Below are positions 1 through 12,828 of a stretch of DNA of 64,000 nucleotides, one piece after another (position 1 is the first letter of the stretch; every line of letters starts with the position of its first letter). This DNA comes from Torymus aiolomorphi (taxonomy: Eukaryota > Arthropoda > Insecta > Hymenoptera > Torymidae). The notes under the pieces were generated by a model. The model was not told where the DNA came from. It searched no databases and worked only from the letters and a program-made list of their open reading frames with translations. The stretch spans positions 246,768,930 through 246,832,929 of the forward strand of contig CM070874.1 in NCBI GenBank assembly GCA_036365515.1. The letters run 5' to 3'. The position numbers were made by a program, and so were the translations under genes.

Positions 1-35
<35 letters not shown>

Positions 36-52
36 GCTATTATTATTATTAT
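1..52. repeat. (ATT)n microsatellite
   Basis: The window opens in a trinucleotide ATT run with one interruption, followed by T-rich sequence to about 65. Confidence 0.95.
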
Positions 53-60
53 TTTTTTTT

Positions 61-2065
61 TCTTCTTCATTTAACTAGCAGTCCTAGTTACATACGCCTA
101 TACCTTCTGAATCTTAATGTAAGAATCTTTTTTGGGTTTAAATTTATTCTGTGCCTAATGGAAGGAACTACCATTATTCCCTTCGGACGGTTGAGATCGG
201 ACATCCCGCATGTTCCCCTTTTTTTATTCCATTACGTAGCCATTCAAAAGCGTAGAATTCGCTCGACCAGTCGGGTTCTCTATTAGTATAACTTCTTATT
301 TTATTCATTAGCCGTGCGGCGGTGAGTATGGGCTTTACATTTGTGCTGACGTCCGTCTTAACTTGATTACAAGGCCGTCTACAGTTCGGTTTATGTATAT
401 AATACGCGTGTCGCGCAGTTAGTCTGAAATGATGACTCGTTTGTCCCGAGTCCTCTATTCTTGTTTGTTGGTGCCGTAATCTATCGTGTGTGCCTGCTTA
501 CAATTTTCTAAGGGTTCTGGTGATAAATTTTAAGCAAATAATTCCAACGATTATTATTATATTATTGATAAATGGTTTTCCTTTTTTTTTTTTGACTATC
601 CCCGCGCATATTATGAATGCCTAGCGTATACCCCCGGCGCGGGCCTATGATTTCCTTGTATAACAAGTCAGTCACTTTAAATTTATATATCTTAAAACTT
701 TCTCATGGGTTTGTCGATCAATAAAAGCAATTCGCCATCCCTTGCCTATGCTGAACGCGGATTTTTTTTTTTTTTTTTTTTTTTTGATAAATGAGTAGGC
801 GTACGGTTCACTTCATAACCCCGTTTTATTGTATATGCTTTAGTGTGTCCCACTATAGCCCTAACGCGTCGTGGGAGAGATACCGCAAGCAAGCTGGCGT
901 TTCCTGCTCCACTTCACGCAACCGTTGGGCTCAAAGCTGCATAGCGTTGAGATACGACTTGCGCCATTGCATTTTTTTATTCATGCAGCCGATTGAGGGC
1001 TACTTCACACCTAGTTTTTGCCAAGGTCCGTGACTCACATATACGGCTCCCATTTGCCGCGTCCCCGCCGCGACTCCACTCCATAAGCGTACTTTCTCCC
1101 TTTACGAGTACTCGAGTCGCTAGTTCGATACAATACAAGGGAGCTGATCTTCGAAAGGTCAGGGAGATGGCGCGTGCGGGAACCGACGATTGGGCCATCG
1201 CTCTGTGTCTGCGGTGAGGTAGGGTGCTTGCACCTGCTTCGTTATACGTTGTACATGTAGGTTTTAGTGAATTCAGCCCGACTACTCACCTTTAATGCGT
1301 GGCTCATACGTCTGTTTATATTTACGATTAAGAGGTAAATTGCTTTTCTCGCTTGCTACCATGGAATTTGATGAGTTTATTTCTATTTCTTTTCTTGTTT
1401 TCTAAAATCGGGAATCATATTTCCGCACCGTAACCTTTAGCCTCTTGCCTCCACGTTTGTATCTCGTTAGAATCATTTGCTTGTGAGTGTGAGTGGTGAT
1501 GTTATTACTGTAATAACCAGATCGGTCACGATGAAAATGTATCCCAACTTTTTCAGCGTGCCTCTTTTTCCCAACTAATTTCGATGTTTACAATTATTAT
1601 ATGTTATTCTAGCGATACTCACTGCCGCACTAAAGATATTTATTATTACTTATTTAAAGAACTGTATGTTTGACGTATCTTTGCACGTGTGATGTGCTTT
1701 TTTTCTTGACTTGGGCGTGCGAACTCCCCACGATTGGGCCTGTTTTTTTTTCTTTAGAAGAACATACGAGATATCGACCTTTACCTGTGCGGCGTCTGAG
1801 GGGCCGCGGAAAAAAGAAAAAAATATATATTCCCCCCGCCTTTTTTTTTTAGCGTTTGCTATGCTCGCCTGTCGTGTGAGGGGCCGCGATGAATTTGCGC
1901 GAACGACTCTCCTCTTCGTTTTTTGAAAAAAATCAAAATTTTCAAATTTTCAATTGATTTTAACTTTTTAACCATTAAGTATTTCGCTCTTAAACACTAG
2001 GGTTGTATTTTGGGGCTAATTTAGAACTAGAAAATCGCATTTTAAGCCATTTTAAAATTTCGACC
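61..2065. other. Unassigned sequence, no supported gene
   Basis: I recognise nothing in this 2 kb. It holds a long T run at about 762-785, A/T-rich stretches and a moderately GC-rich block at about 990-1220. The short open frames at 791-1217 and 1670-1926 overlap each other on both strands and show no motif, so I do not call them genes. Confidence 0.6.
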
Positions 2066-3107
2066 TGTCACAGTTGACGTGAAGTTACCCATATACATAT
2101 CTATTGTTATATCACTATATCATGTATCCAAGTATTAACAAACACTATGTACAAGAAGAATATAATAAGAAGCGAGAGAGAAAAATCGTTAGGTTTAGCA
2201 TTGTATTGTTAGGTACACTCACGCAAACACAACACTACACACAAATATTAAGACTGTAACATACACACATCATACCCTAGAAAGATGAATAATTTTGTTA
2301 ACACTCCCGACCGCTAGACGTGAACCTTAGCCAACCCTAGCAGTATATAGACTTTAGTATCGAACTAACTCCAACCAATCCTAGCAGCAATTCTAAGAAC
2401 CTACCGCATCTAACTCTAACATCAAGAAAAAAAAGGAAAAATTTTCTCCCGCCCCATCACTTGTTTCATCGCCCCGGAGGTCGATGTCGCAGCTCTCAGA
2501 GGTGTTACGAGTGGTAGCTTCCAGAGAGAAAGCGCGTGCGGCGATGAACTCATACAGACTCTCGAAGAATGAAGACACGTAGCCCAACACAAACTCCCGG
2601 TCAGCAATATGCCGAGCGTTGATAGAGGACGTTGAATGTCGAAGGTGCATGACATCAACCAATGCGAGTCAGCAGAACAGCAAATCCGCGAGGCACTGAA
2701 TCACCGGCACGAGATCTGGACGTCGAATTAGGGGGAAGAAACGAACAGCCGATGAGCAATGTTCCCCCACTTACGAGCCCCAAGGCAGAGATATAAAAAC
2801 CGAGGGAAGCGCATCCAGGAGACAGAAAGAAAGAGAACGAACGCGGGGAAATAGAGAGAGGATGGAAGCGAGGTACGAGGAACGAGGATGAGCGGTACGA
2901 CGAATTCACGAGAGGACGTCGATCGGGTGCATCGCGAACGCGTGTTAGGTTATCTCTCTCGCTCGTATAAGTATTTTAATAAATAATGCAAGTATACTTT
3001 AACTCTAGTTGTATTTCACTGCATCGTTTCGAGTCTCGGCTTGGAACGACACGAACACTTCAGAACCCTTCGTACGTGCGTGAGCCGAGATAGGCTCACA
3101 CGTAACA
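2066..3107 (+). mobile_element. LTR of an LTR retrotransposon, solo or truncated
   Basis: The segment can be read as TGTCACAG...CGTAACA, a TG...CA bounded LTR in plus orientation. A TATA-like TATAAAAA lies near 2792, followed by a possible leader. An AATAAA lies near 2978 and the remaining 125 bp would be U5. No tRNA-primer site follows 3107; BEL integrase sequence on the opposite strand does. I could not find a matching target duplication (CGACC before, GATCG after), so the left end is uncertain; another TGTT candidate lies at 2207. Confidence 0.5.
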
Positions 3108-3611
3108 GATCGTAAATTGACACGAAGAGGGAAGAATAAGCGGGTGTTTTGCGACTTGAGAGAGTAGCGCGTGTGAAAGACGACCGCCCACCTTGAGCAA
3201 ATATTTTTGAATCATAGGGTTGAGTTGGTTGAGTGTTCTATGTGAAGGCACCTTTGCTCCACTTCGTAGGCACTGGATTTCTGAGATAAAATATTCAGTT
3301 TGAGCGAGATACACCCACAGAAGACGGGCATTCTCAACTTCCTTGCAATTCAACCTTACGTCGTTAAATGACCCGTCAACGACTAGAAAGAACAGGCGAG
3401 TCAATTGAATTCTTGATTCAACACCTGTAGATTGGTTGGATGTCCGTTTCCGTAACCTTAAGCACACCCTGACTATAAGCCTAAGGCAATAGCCAGTTAT
3501 GCGAATTAGGAGAAAACTAAGTACTTTTCGAGAAGATCCCACGTCTGACGCGATTTGTCTACCCTTTTAGACTTCTGAGTACTATTAATATGAGAATGAC
3601 TAAAACTAGAC
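3108..3611 (-). pseudogene. BEL/Pao integrase N-terminal part (truncated)
   Basis: The minus-strand frame 3096-3542 contains the stretch KVGGRLSHA followed by KHPLILPSS, the typical motif just before the zinc-binding H2C2 region of BEL/Pao integrases. The DDE catalytic core that should follow is absent because the sequence switches to the LTR at 3107. It is the downstream end of the same polyprotein as the RNase H region above 4843, separated from it by the MITE at 3616-4838. Confidence 0.75.
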
Positions 3612-3615
3612 TTAA

Positions 3616-4838
3616 CCCTTTGTGGCATACATTTTTTATATGGATGGATTTTCATGAAAATTGGTTTATAGGGGTTTTTGAGGGCGTTGATTACGAATTT
3701 GAACTCAGATTTTTGAAATTATTGAAATTCAAAATGGCGGAATCAAGATGGTTGCTAAAATTTCAAAAAATTAAGAAATTTTGCTGAAAATTACACATAG
3801 GGGGTTTTGTGGCTCAGTGATTACGAATTGATACTCAGATTTCCAAAATTCAAAATGGCGGATTCAAAATGGCGACCAAAAATATGGAAAATTATTATCA
3901 AATTTAGAAAAATTTTGAAATTTTGCTGAAAATTATACATAGGGGGTCAGTGATTATGAACTCGTACTCAGATTTTCAAAATTCAAAATGGCGGATACAA
4001 AATGACGACCACAAATATGAAAAATTATCAAATTTACGTTTCGATGGTTTTTACCGCGCTTGGTTGATTCCAGAGACACGAACGGGGACTTGGCGGTTAT
4101 TGTCTCCATTTTGTATCGTTTTTTTTTATTTTTTTGTTTTTTTAATTTTTTAAATTTTTTTATTATTTTTTATTTTAATTTTTTTATTTTATCAAGATTC
4201 CGTGAATTTTCGCATTTTCAGCCGCCATTTTGAATTTCCAAAATGAAAATTTTAATCTTTTGTAAATCTAAGGTCGAATTCGTAATCAGCGACATCGAAA
4301 ACACATGTATACATAATTTTACCAAGATTTATCGAATTTTCGGGTTTTCGGACGCCATTTTGAATCCGCCATTTCAAATTTTTAAAATTTTCATTGATAA
4401 TTATTGCAAATCTGAGCTCAAATTCGTAATCAGGGACCTCAAAAACTCATATATACATAGTTTTAGCAAAATTTCATAAATTTTGGAGTTTTCGGCCGAC
4501 ATTTTCAATCCGCCATTTTGAATTTTGCAAATCTCACCCTAAATTCGTAATCAGCGATCTCGAAAACCCTCTTGTACGTAATTTCAAATCAATCGAAGCA
4601 TCCGTTCTTCTCCACATGAATTATTTTGATGAAAATGACCTTTTTTATTGCTTATTTATTTATTTAACAAATTTTTAAACAAATATCGATGTATATGTTA
4701 TGCAAAGTACTTCCTAAACTTATACTTAAATGAAATTAAACAAAAACCGGACGAAAAAGCGTGTTATAGTCTCTGATATACCAAAATTAGAAGATTATTT
4801 TGGTGGTTAATATATTAACCACACCATGCCGCAAAGGG
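3616..4838. mobile_element. TTAA-type MITE built of inverted ~140-bp units
   Basis: The ends read TTAA-CCCTTTGTGGCAT at the left and, inverted, TTGA-CCCTTTGCGGCAT at the right, giving imperfect terminal repeats and a TTAA/TCAA duplication. TTAA targets and CCC termini are typical of piggyBac elements (established), so this may be a non-autonomous relative (inference). The interior has three plus-oriented units of about 130-140 bp (near 3690, 3818 and 3950) with the phrase AAAATGGCGGA, then about three inverted copies between 4195 and 4620. It has no coding capacity and interrupts BEL pol. Confidence 0.7.
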
Positions 4839-4842
4839 TCAA

Positions 4843-7000
4843 CAATAGACTGTAGAACGAACTTGAGTTCGTCCTGCGACGTAGACCAAGGGTATGGCGT
4901 TACGGATAACCAGGGCGGACCATGCCACCATAAGCTGTGTGAATGAAGCTAAGACGGCTCGATACCTCTGGATGCGACGCACAGTGGGACCAAACACCTA
5001 ATTTCTTGACTAAACCTCGCCTTCACGCGAAATGTGCATGAAAAAAATTTCTGCAAAAAGCTTTGGATTCCTTTTGCACCGCTCTTTCCAAAACCGTTTC
5101 CCTCGAATCGATCCATAATGATTATCAACATGAAACCGTTGCAGTTTTAGCGCGTTGTCTCGAAAATTCGATTTGCCTGTTGAGTTGATATGAAATACAC
5201 GATCATGCATGTGTCACTCGCATCTATAAATATACATTTATATTTACGATACATAAAAATATACATTTACATGCTTTTTTAACTACTTCTCTAATAACTG
5301 GTATTATTTTTGCAAATTTCATTTATTAAAATAATTTTTATCAGCAAATTATGGTAAACTCTATCTTTTAAAGATAATAATCATTGAATAAATTTATTTT
5401 TGCGAAAAATTACTAAAAAAATCATACTTAAAAGTCACAACAAAGCATGTAAATGTATATTTTTATGTATCGTAAATATAAATGTATATTTATATATACG
5501 AGGGACACATGCATGATCGTGTATTTCATGTCATCTCAACAGGCAAATCGAATTTTCGAGACAACGCGCTAAAACTGCAACGGTTTCACGTTGATAATCA
5601 TTATGAATCGATTCGAGGGAAACGGTTTTCCAAAGAGAGGTGCAAAAGGAATACAAAGCTTTTTGGTCCCACTGTGCGACGTCCGCTGGATTGTTACAAG
5701 AGAACGTGATGCCAATAAACATGAGGCACCAGCAATTGTATTTCAGAGCAGCATTGGCCACGAATACTCTCCATCGAGCTGGGTGATCCGTTAGCCAAAA
5801 TAGTAAATCGGCTAAATGTGACCAAAGATGCGTGCTGCTTATTTCTATGGGAATAGAAGAGTTAAATTGATGAACTAAACGAGCGGGGAGCTGGGCTATG
5901 CACATCTCCAAGCGAAGAATACTCAGTGTTATAAGCGGTGCTACTCGAGTTTTTACGACTTGAAGACTAACCACGATCTTCTCCTTTCTAACTGCACGAA
6001 TATAAACTACAGAGCCGTAAGCAATTTCAGATGCATCAGCAAATCCATGAAATTCGACGAGATCAACCTCTGGACCAGTTCAATGAGGAACTTTTATGTG
6101 GTTGATAGACGGCAAATCGTCTAACCAATTTTGCCAGCGTTTGGTGATATCAGGCGGAAGAGCGTCATCCGATTCGGTTTTAAGCAACCATAAGGACTGT
6201 ATTAATATCTTTGACGTTAGCACCACAGGCGACAACCAGCCCATATGGTCAAAGGTACGTGCTATTCTAGAGAGAACAATACCTTTGGTGAATGCTGATT
6301 GTATCTGACTAGCCTCAACGTGAAATTGAAAGTAGTCATTTTTGGGGTGCCATGTCACACCTAGGACAGGCACTGAGGTCTTAGACGAGAAGAGTGTAAC
6401 AAGGTCGAGAGCAAGTATATCTGAAGGAAGTGTCTCAAGAGCTTTCTCATCATTTGACGTCCATTTTTTTAGGTTTAAGCAACATTGTTTGAAGAGGTGA
6501 ACTTGTTCCCTTGGTCTCGTCTATTGACTGAGCTACTGAGAGCACATTACCAGAGTACATCTCCTTACGGATAATTTCTGAAACTATTGGAAATTCCTTC
6601 TCGTAGTCGGAAGCTAGTTGCAATAAGGATCGAATATCTAAAAGGAGGAACAAGATAACCCGTATGTGACAGTAGTGAGTCGAAAAACTTCTACTGGATC
6701 TTCGGCTTTAAAGCGCCACAAGATACACTGATAATTTTGATTTTACTCATCGATCAAGATTTGACGAAACATCTTTTCCATATCTGCTGAGAGTGCGATT
6801 TTATAGCTACGTTAAGCAGATATCGGATCAATAGGGTTTTGCAGTAGATTAGAACCCGTATAAAGCAGGTCATTGAGAGATACCTGCTGGAGTTGAATAA
6901 AATTCGATTCGGTTTTGTTAGTCTGGGATGCCGCGTGATTAGAGTGCTGTGGCACCGAGTCTGATTTGTGTCCAGTCCTTATCAGTAGGGGAGTACTCTG
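4843..7000 (-). pseudogene. BEL/Pao reverse transcriptase and RNase H remnants
   Basis: In minus-strand order the sequence encodes an RT palm stretch (LSADMEKMFRQI, then TVTYGL near 6690), a damaged palm end (6653-6450) where the expected YVDD box reads YSGN and is therefore lost, the connector VLGVTWHP...FDHMGWLSP...LIQSLW (6373-6080), and the RNase H region KTRVAPLITLSILRLEMC...PADVA (5974-5677, resuming at 4979 with SRGIEPS). The Transib-like MITE separates PADVA from SRGI. Several stops and frameshifts are present, and no activity is expected. Confidence 0.8.
4980..5676. mobile_element. Transib-like hairpin MITE
   Basis: Both ends read CACAGTGGGACCAAA inward and the arms pair over about 230 bp (4980-5280 against 5440-5676). 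The 5-bp duplication CGACG stands directly on both sides (4975-4979 and 5677-5681). CACAGTG-type ends with 5-bp GC-rich duplications are the signature of the Transib superfamily (established). There is no transposase inside. The insertion splits BEL RNase H, and removing it with one copy of CGACG restores the frame. Confidence 0.8.
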
Positions 7001-7031
7001 TTTCTGTGCTAATACTATCGAAGTGTAAATG

Positions 7032-8936
7032 CTAGTTGTCTCTATCTTTACTATGAAAACACCGGAAAGAGGATTTGCAATTTTTTATGTGATGATGCCC
7101 GAGACAGTTAAAGCAGAGTCCTTCACATTGGACGAACTCTTTTTCGGCCAAGGATTTGCTAACGAATGAATCACATTTAGTGAGAAAGTGTGCTTCATTG
7201 CACAGGGTACATCTTAAAGTACGTTTGGCAAGAGGTTCGAAAGAGATCTGCAACGAGTGGGTGACGTGCGGTAAACTATCCTGATCTAAACGTTTCGTTT
7301 TGGTTTGGAATGAATTTGGTTTCGGGGACGAGCTCGACGAATACTTACAACCTCCTTCAATTACTTGAAGTGTGAGAAATTGAGTGCGTGTTTCTCCCAA
7401 GCCTTACGGCTACTCGTATCGAGACCGTTGACTGAGAGATGTACAAGAAAATCGTTATCGAGGGATTCGGTCCTATCCAATGTATCCAAACTAGCAACAT
7501 GATTAAATACTTCTCTGATAAGTCGTTTAAGCTCAAATGAGCTCTCCGACTTCACAGATCTAACCACGAAAATTTCAGAAATGTGAGTACTAACTATGCG
7601 GCTCTTATTTTCGTAGTACTCGGTAAATGAATTCCAAGTTCTCTCGTAATTCTCTCCTGATATGAGGGTTGACTTTATTTTTTTCTTGATGCCCTGGTGA
7701 AAAGTACGTGGTTTCGCCATTGTTTTCGATGGCGAAAGAAGGACATTTAACCATTGATTCTGAGTTGGTAACTAGGCAACTGTAGACTTTATTAATAGAT
7801 TGTTTTAGAGGTTTTGTCAACATATTCAAAGTCATTAACCTATATTTACAACAAAAACTATCACTTCTGATCATCAAGGTACACCCGATGGACACTGATT
7901 CTAGCAATGCATGTCCCGTTCGTGACACTCACACATAACCTTTTGAATGTTCATATAATTTCCGAGGTATGTTAACGATTTAAATATTATGTGTGACAGT
8001 CACTAACGGGGTATGCATTGTCAGAATCAATGCGGCCCATCGGGTATACAAGTGATTTATATTGCTTTAATTTGTGAAATGGATAAAAGATTGTTCGTTA
8101 ATAATGTCGCACTTTTTGTGAGAATTTCTTCTTGAGTATTCATTTATTTTTTTAGATACAAATAAAGTAGTTAACTTTGTTGCTGCAAATGGAGCAAAAG
8201 TACGGCATGTTTAATAATTGTACGTGTAACAATTGTAACAATTGCACGTAAAATAAAAATATTTTACATGATCTTCAGTAAAATTCACTTATTAAAATTA
8301 TGCACGTGATGTTTTCGATGCTCGCCCCCCCGACCAGTAGCACTCGCTGCGCTCGTACTTCCCACCGGACATCAAGAAAAGCCCATCCCAAGAAAAGCCT
8401 CGGCTTTGCCTCGGGCGCCAAATTCACGCAGTGGCGGAACTTCAACTTTCGTCACTTGTACCGTAATGTACTATTCTTACGCATCACCTGAAAGGCTTGT
8501 GTGTAAGAAGGTGAACTTCATAATAGCGCTCATACCAGTTCGACGGTGTATAACTGATCGAAATACATCTCGAAAATTCTCCCACTCTGAGAATTATCCC
8601 GAGAATTTAGGTCAATCGACTTTAGGCAGCGTCTGAAAGGGGACTAATGAGGCTTGATTTACGCATGTCGTGGCTGGGGGAAAATGAGTTGATGCAGCGT
8701 CAGTTTATGGTGGAGGGGTCAAGCTACTAATAAGATCTAATAATCTCAGCCTTCCGATCAGAATAACCATCCTCTACTATATCATTTAATTTAGTAGAAA
8801 AATAATCATGAGTTTTGGGAACATCTTTAACACGCAAAATTTTGTTATGATTTTGAAGGAAACGAGCATAATAAGATTCGTGACCTGCGAGACGAGTTTG
8901 AGCGTTACCCTTTGTCATCTTCTGCTGTCCTTTCAA
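7032..8936 (-). pseudogene. BEL/Pao gag, copy 1 (interrupted)
   Basis: The frame starts near 8921 with MTKGNAQTRLAGHESYYARF and continues with stops to about 8466. It resumes at about 7690 (ISGENYERTWNSFTEYYE) and ends with zinc knuckles CTLCNEAHFLTKC and CFNCLGHHHIKNC near 7050-7210. The same protein, in better order at its N-terminus, is found at 11806-12806. The 775-bp gap at 7690-8465 is an insertion, since the second copy runs straight across this point. Confidence 0.8.
7690..8465. mobile_element. Insertion in BEL gag with internal hairpin
   Basis: This stretch is absent from the second BEL gag at the equivalent position. It contains an inverted repeat of about 55 bp (7876-7935 against 7990-8052), beginning TACACCCGATGG on one side and ending CCCATCGGGTATA on the other. 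I see no coding sequence. The exact ends and target duplication are unclear. Confidence 0.5.
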
Positions 8937-9130
8937 CTTGAAATCGTGGAAGGAGTTTGCAATTTTCGCTTGGAGTTAAATTTGGTTAGCATGATAACAT
9001 TCCATTTTGGGGATGGTTCTTCAGTTATATAGCGAGATTTTGGCAATGCAATAGCAGCCAATCGCCCGCTTTCAGAACTTAAATTGAGAGTTATGTTAAC
9101 TAATCAACTCCTCTCGAAACACTGCCGACG

Positions 9131-9651
9131 ATAGGGAATCGTGCGGACTGCAACTTAAAATTCACACACGTGAGTTGTTCTTTCGGGTTTGTGTTGTGCG
9201 TGCTCATGCCAGCGCGCGCCGTGAAAAGACGGCCGCACACATCGAAAGCTGTCGCCTCGCATCGTTTGTCGTTGCCGCGCGCGAGGAGTCAAAGCACTCA
9301 AGCTTAAACTCCTCTACAGATTAGCCACTGTACCGGTTAATCGGCTGTCATAGCCCACACTTCGCATAAATGTGAAATTCAAGTCTGCATTCAAGCCGCT
9401 CAAGCCTCCGGCCAGCGCGGCGTACACCATTTTGGACGCCATCTTCGATGCCCGCAACGGCAGTCACGGCGGCTGATGCTAGTCGCACCTGTAGCTCGCT
9501 CTCTCGTGCTGACGCGCATCGCTCGGAGCTCTCGTCTTCTCTCGCAGCTTCGCGCTCGCTCGTGTTCTCGCACACACAACTAACAGACCGTCGCATGTAT
9601 AGTCGCTGAATTGGCGCTCGCTGTCACTCACACGATACAGAAGAACGGCGC
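9131..9651. other. GC-richer non-coding block, possible BEL LTR
   Basis: It lies upstream of the minus-strand BEL gag and its leader, where the 5' LTR should be. It is richer in CG and CTCG than its surroundings. I could not define TG...CA ends or a primer site. The overlapping open frames at 9348-9673 show no motif. Confidence 0.35.
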
Positions 9652-10325
9652 GCTCGACTAACAACGGGAGCACCAGAAATGCGGGTCTTGGATTTGACTG
9701 AGACTGTAGGAGGCATTTCCTTATGACAAATATTGAGACACGTGTCTCAAGCTTTTCCTAAATGAGACTTTTGTTCCAAGATCCAACCTATTTTATGTCT
9801 AAAATGAAATATTTTTTCTGAAAATGCAGTCACTTTCTTTAGTTATGACTTTTTAAATATTTCGGTTATGTAAATGGACTACAAAGTTTATAAAAGTAGA
9901 CAAAAAAATCATTAATATGAGCTTTGTCTTGTTAAAAAATTTCGATTTCTCAAAAAGGTATAGGCTGTCAAAAATAGAGTAAGAAAATGACTGATAAAAT
10001 ATCATCTATTAAATTTTGAGTCATTTTCTTAATCTATTTTTGACAGCCTATAACTTTTTGAGAAATCGACATTTTAAAAAGAGACAAAGCTCAAATTAAA
10101 GCTTTTTGTGCCTACTTTTATAGACTTTTTAGCCCATAACTAAAGAAAGAGACCCCGTTTTCATCAAAAACAGTTCATTTAGACATAAAATAGCTTGGAT
10201 CTCGGAACAAAAGGCTCATTCACAAAAACACTGAGACACGTATCTCATTATTTGTCATACAGAAGTACCTTCTACAGTTTCAGCCAAATCCAGGGCCCGC
10301 GTTCCTGGTGCTCCCCTTGTAAGCT
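9652..10325. mobile_element. Long-hairpin MITE (~670 bp)
   Basis: The two halves are reverse complements over about 300 bp each with the turn near 9990-10010. The ends read GGGAGCACCAG inward from 9666 and from 10315, and the pairing extends a further 7-10 bp outward. No coding sequence. The superfamily cannot be told because the target duplication is unclear. Confidence 0.75.
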
Positions 10326-11589
10326 GGACAGTAACGTCACACCCGCTACGAGTATGTAGCGCTCGCGCGTACGAGCATTTTTGGAAGAGAACAAGGAGAC
10401 CCAGAGACTACAGGATTGCCAGTGTTTCAATCTACATTATTACCACGTACCCAATGACAGCTGTTGCTCAGCTACAATAAAGGACAGGAATCTCGCTCCA
10501 ATCTAACCTGCCTTCAGCCGCAATCTAGCTGTCAGGTGGCATAAACCTTGTTGTTCATCCTTAGCGCAGCATCACCTATGAAGTAGAGATGTTAGAGCTG
10601 TTGCTGTTGAATAATTGGTCATATGCCACTCACTCTTCAAGACAGTGAGTATCGTTCCATTTTAGTTAATCAGCTTGAATGTAACACTCGATAAAACACT
10701 TAATCCTAAAATTTTAAGTAAATTTGTCAAAATTGCAATAAGTATAAGCTGTGAGCCGAATTTAGTACTGCTCTAAACATTCATTTGAGAATTGAATTAA
10801 ATTAGCAGTCGAAGCTTTTTTTTAGTATCTTGTGGCCTAGTCGCTTATACTTTTAACTTTGCAGCCAAACCTTGCTTGCTTGTACGTGCACTTGTTGAGT
10901 GCATAACCACCGTTGTCACTCATCTGTCAACCACGCTCCTGCCTTCTGCTTCCCTTCAACCATCAATGACAGCGCTATTAGCATCAATCAGACGTAACTG
11001 CTTAACTAGCACTGGTTAATCATATGTAATACTGCCTAGCTACGACTCTTTACAGCAACGGGCAGCGATCATTCTTCTGTCGGCTACTCTACGCTACGAA
11101 AGCTTGCTGTTTAGTCAACTCAACAATCAAACTGAAACACATGGAGTATTCGAGGAGGCAGCTACCACCTTCATCGCCATATATTATAAATGCGATAAGT
11201 ACTGTAAATAGTTTAAGTTTATAGGTTAGCAGTGAGATAACATCAGTATAGGGATTAGTTTATAACAAGTCAAGTTTCGCTAGTCTCAGAACTTGTCTAG
11301 TCTCATTGACTTATCCTTTTTGAGTCGTAGTCAATTCTCATGCATCTCCGTGCCCTTATGTAATTTATGCTAATTATGTGAAATTGTACGCGTGAAGCAG
11401 AAAAACAAAATTGTATCTGGTCCAACGAAACTAAAGAATAGGTCGACAATGGCAAGTAGGCCCAATCCTGCATTAGTCAAGATTATTTAGTGCTATTTTA
11501 CATCTTAAAGAGCGCATAGTCTGACAATTGCTTATGATTAGAGTAGAAATATTGAATATAATAATGTTTGTGAACTTTTCTCATGCTCA
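10326..11589. other. Non-coding stretch upstream of BEL copy 2
   Basis: No gene seen. By position this should contain the 5' LTR of the plus-strand BEL copy, and an AATAAAGG lies near 10477. I could not define LTR ends. Confidence 0.35.
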
Positions 11590-12828
11590 CGATCTCCCTG
11601 TCGCAGCACTGTCTTGTTGGTTAGTAAACTTAACTCTCAATTTATGTTCTCATAGCGGGCGATTGACTGCTACTGCATTGCCAAAACCTCGCTAAATATA
11701 TGAAAAACTATCCAAAAAATGGAAGGTTATCATGCTAAGCAAATCGAACTCCAAGCGAAAATTCCAAACTCCTTCCGTAATTTCAAGTAGTAAGGACAGG
11801 AGAAGATGACAAAGGGTAACGCTCAAGCTCGTCTCGCTGGTCTCGAATCTTATTATGCTCGGTTCCTTGAAATTCATAACGAAATTTTAGGTGTTAAAGA
11901 TGTTCCCGAAACTTATGATTATTTTTCTACAAAATTAAGTGATCTAATAGTAGAGGATAGCTACTATGATCGAAAGGCTGAGTTCTTAGATCGTATTAGT
12001 AGCTTACCCCCCCCCCCTCCATCGTCAACTGAAGATGCATCAACTCATTTACCCCCAGCCAGAACCGGCGCAAATCAAGCGTCATTAGTCCCATTTCAAA
12101 CGCTTCCTAAAGTCGATATACCTCAATTTTCGGGAAAATTCTCAGAGAGGAAGAACTTTCGAGATGTATTTTGATCAGTCATAAACCATCGAACTGATAT
12201 GAGCGCTCTTATGAAGTTCACCTTCTGAAGCACAAGCCTTCCAGGTGATGCATTAAAAAAATAAAGTTAACTCCCATATCAGGAGAGAGCTTGGAATTCA
12301 TTAACCGAGTAATACGAAAATAAGCGTTGCATAGTTAGTACTTACGTTTACAAGAAGTATTTAATCCCGTTGCCGGTTTCAATGCATTGAATAGGACCGA
12401 ATCACTCGGTGACGATCTTTTGTACATCTCTCAGTCAACCGGTACGAGTACCCATACGGATTGGGAGAAACATTTAGGCAATAAAACGGATCCACCCACA
12501 CTCGAGCAAATTAAGGGTTTTCTGAGCACTCAAGTTCTCACACTTGAAGCAATTAAAGGAGGTTGTAAGTATTCGACAAGCTCGTCTCCGAAACCTAATT
12601 CTTCCCAAACTAAAACGAAACGTTTAGATCAGAATACTTCACGTAGATCAGAATACCGCACGTCACCCACTTGTCGCAGAACTCATTCAAACCTCATGCC
12701 AAACATATTTCAAGATGTACCCTGTGCAATGAAGGGCACTTTCTCACTAAATGTGATCCATGCGATAGCAAATTCTTGGCCTAAAAAGAGAATTCGTCCA
12801 ATCTAAAGGACTCTGCTTCAACTGTCTC
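11590..12828 (+). pseudogene. BEL/Pao gag, copy 2 with leader (truncated)
   Basis: The leader at 11590-11805 is the reverse complement of the leader of copy 1. Gag begins at 11806 with MTKGNAQARLAGLESYYARF, passes a proline run and reaches PKVDIPQFSGKF before a stop at about 12173. It continues out of frame and resumes at 12387-12806. The zinc-knuckle part is degraded and the copy breaks off at about 12828, where Penelope-type sequence begins. This copy lies head to head with copy 1. Confidence 0.75.

Larger units (their letters stand above)
3108..9130 (-). mobile_element. Degenerate BEL/Pao LTR retrotransposon, copy 1
   Basis: Read on the minus strand the order is gag (8936-7032), RT (about 7000-6450), RNase H region (6373-4843) and the start of integrase (3611-3108), the usual BEL/Pao order. 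The protease region between the gag knuckles and RT is missing. Three insertions interrupt it: 7690-8465, 4980-5676 and 3616-4838. When the Transib-like insertion is skipped, the reading frame resumes exactly across its CGACG duplication. The integrase core is lost where the LTR at 3107 begins. The leader at 8937-9130 matches the leader of the second, opposite copy at 11590-11805. Many stops and frameshifts show the element is dead. Confidence 0.85.

Noticed and set aside
791..1217. Overlapping short open frames on both strands
   Set aside because: They overlap each other, have no motif or splice context, and sit in sequence without other coding signs.
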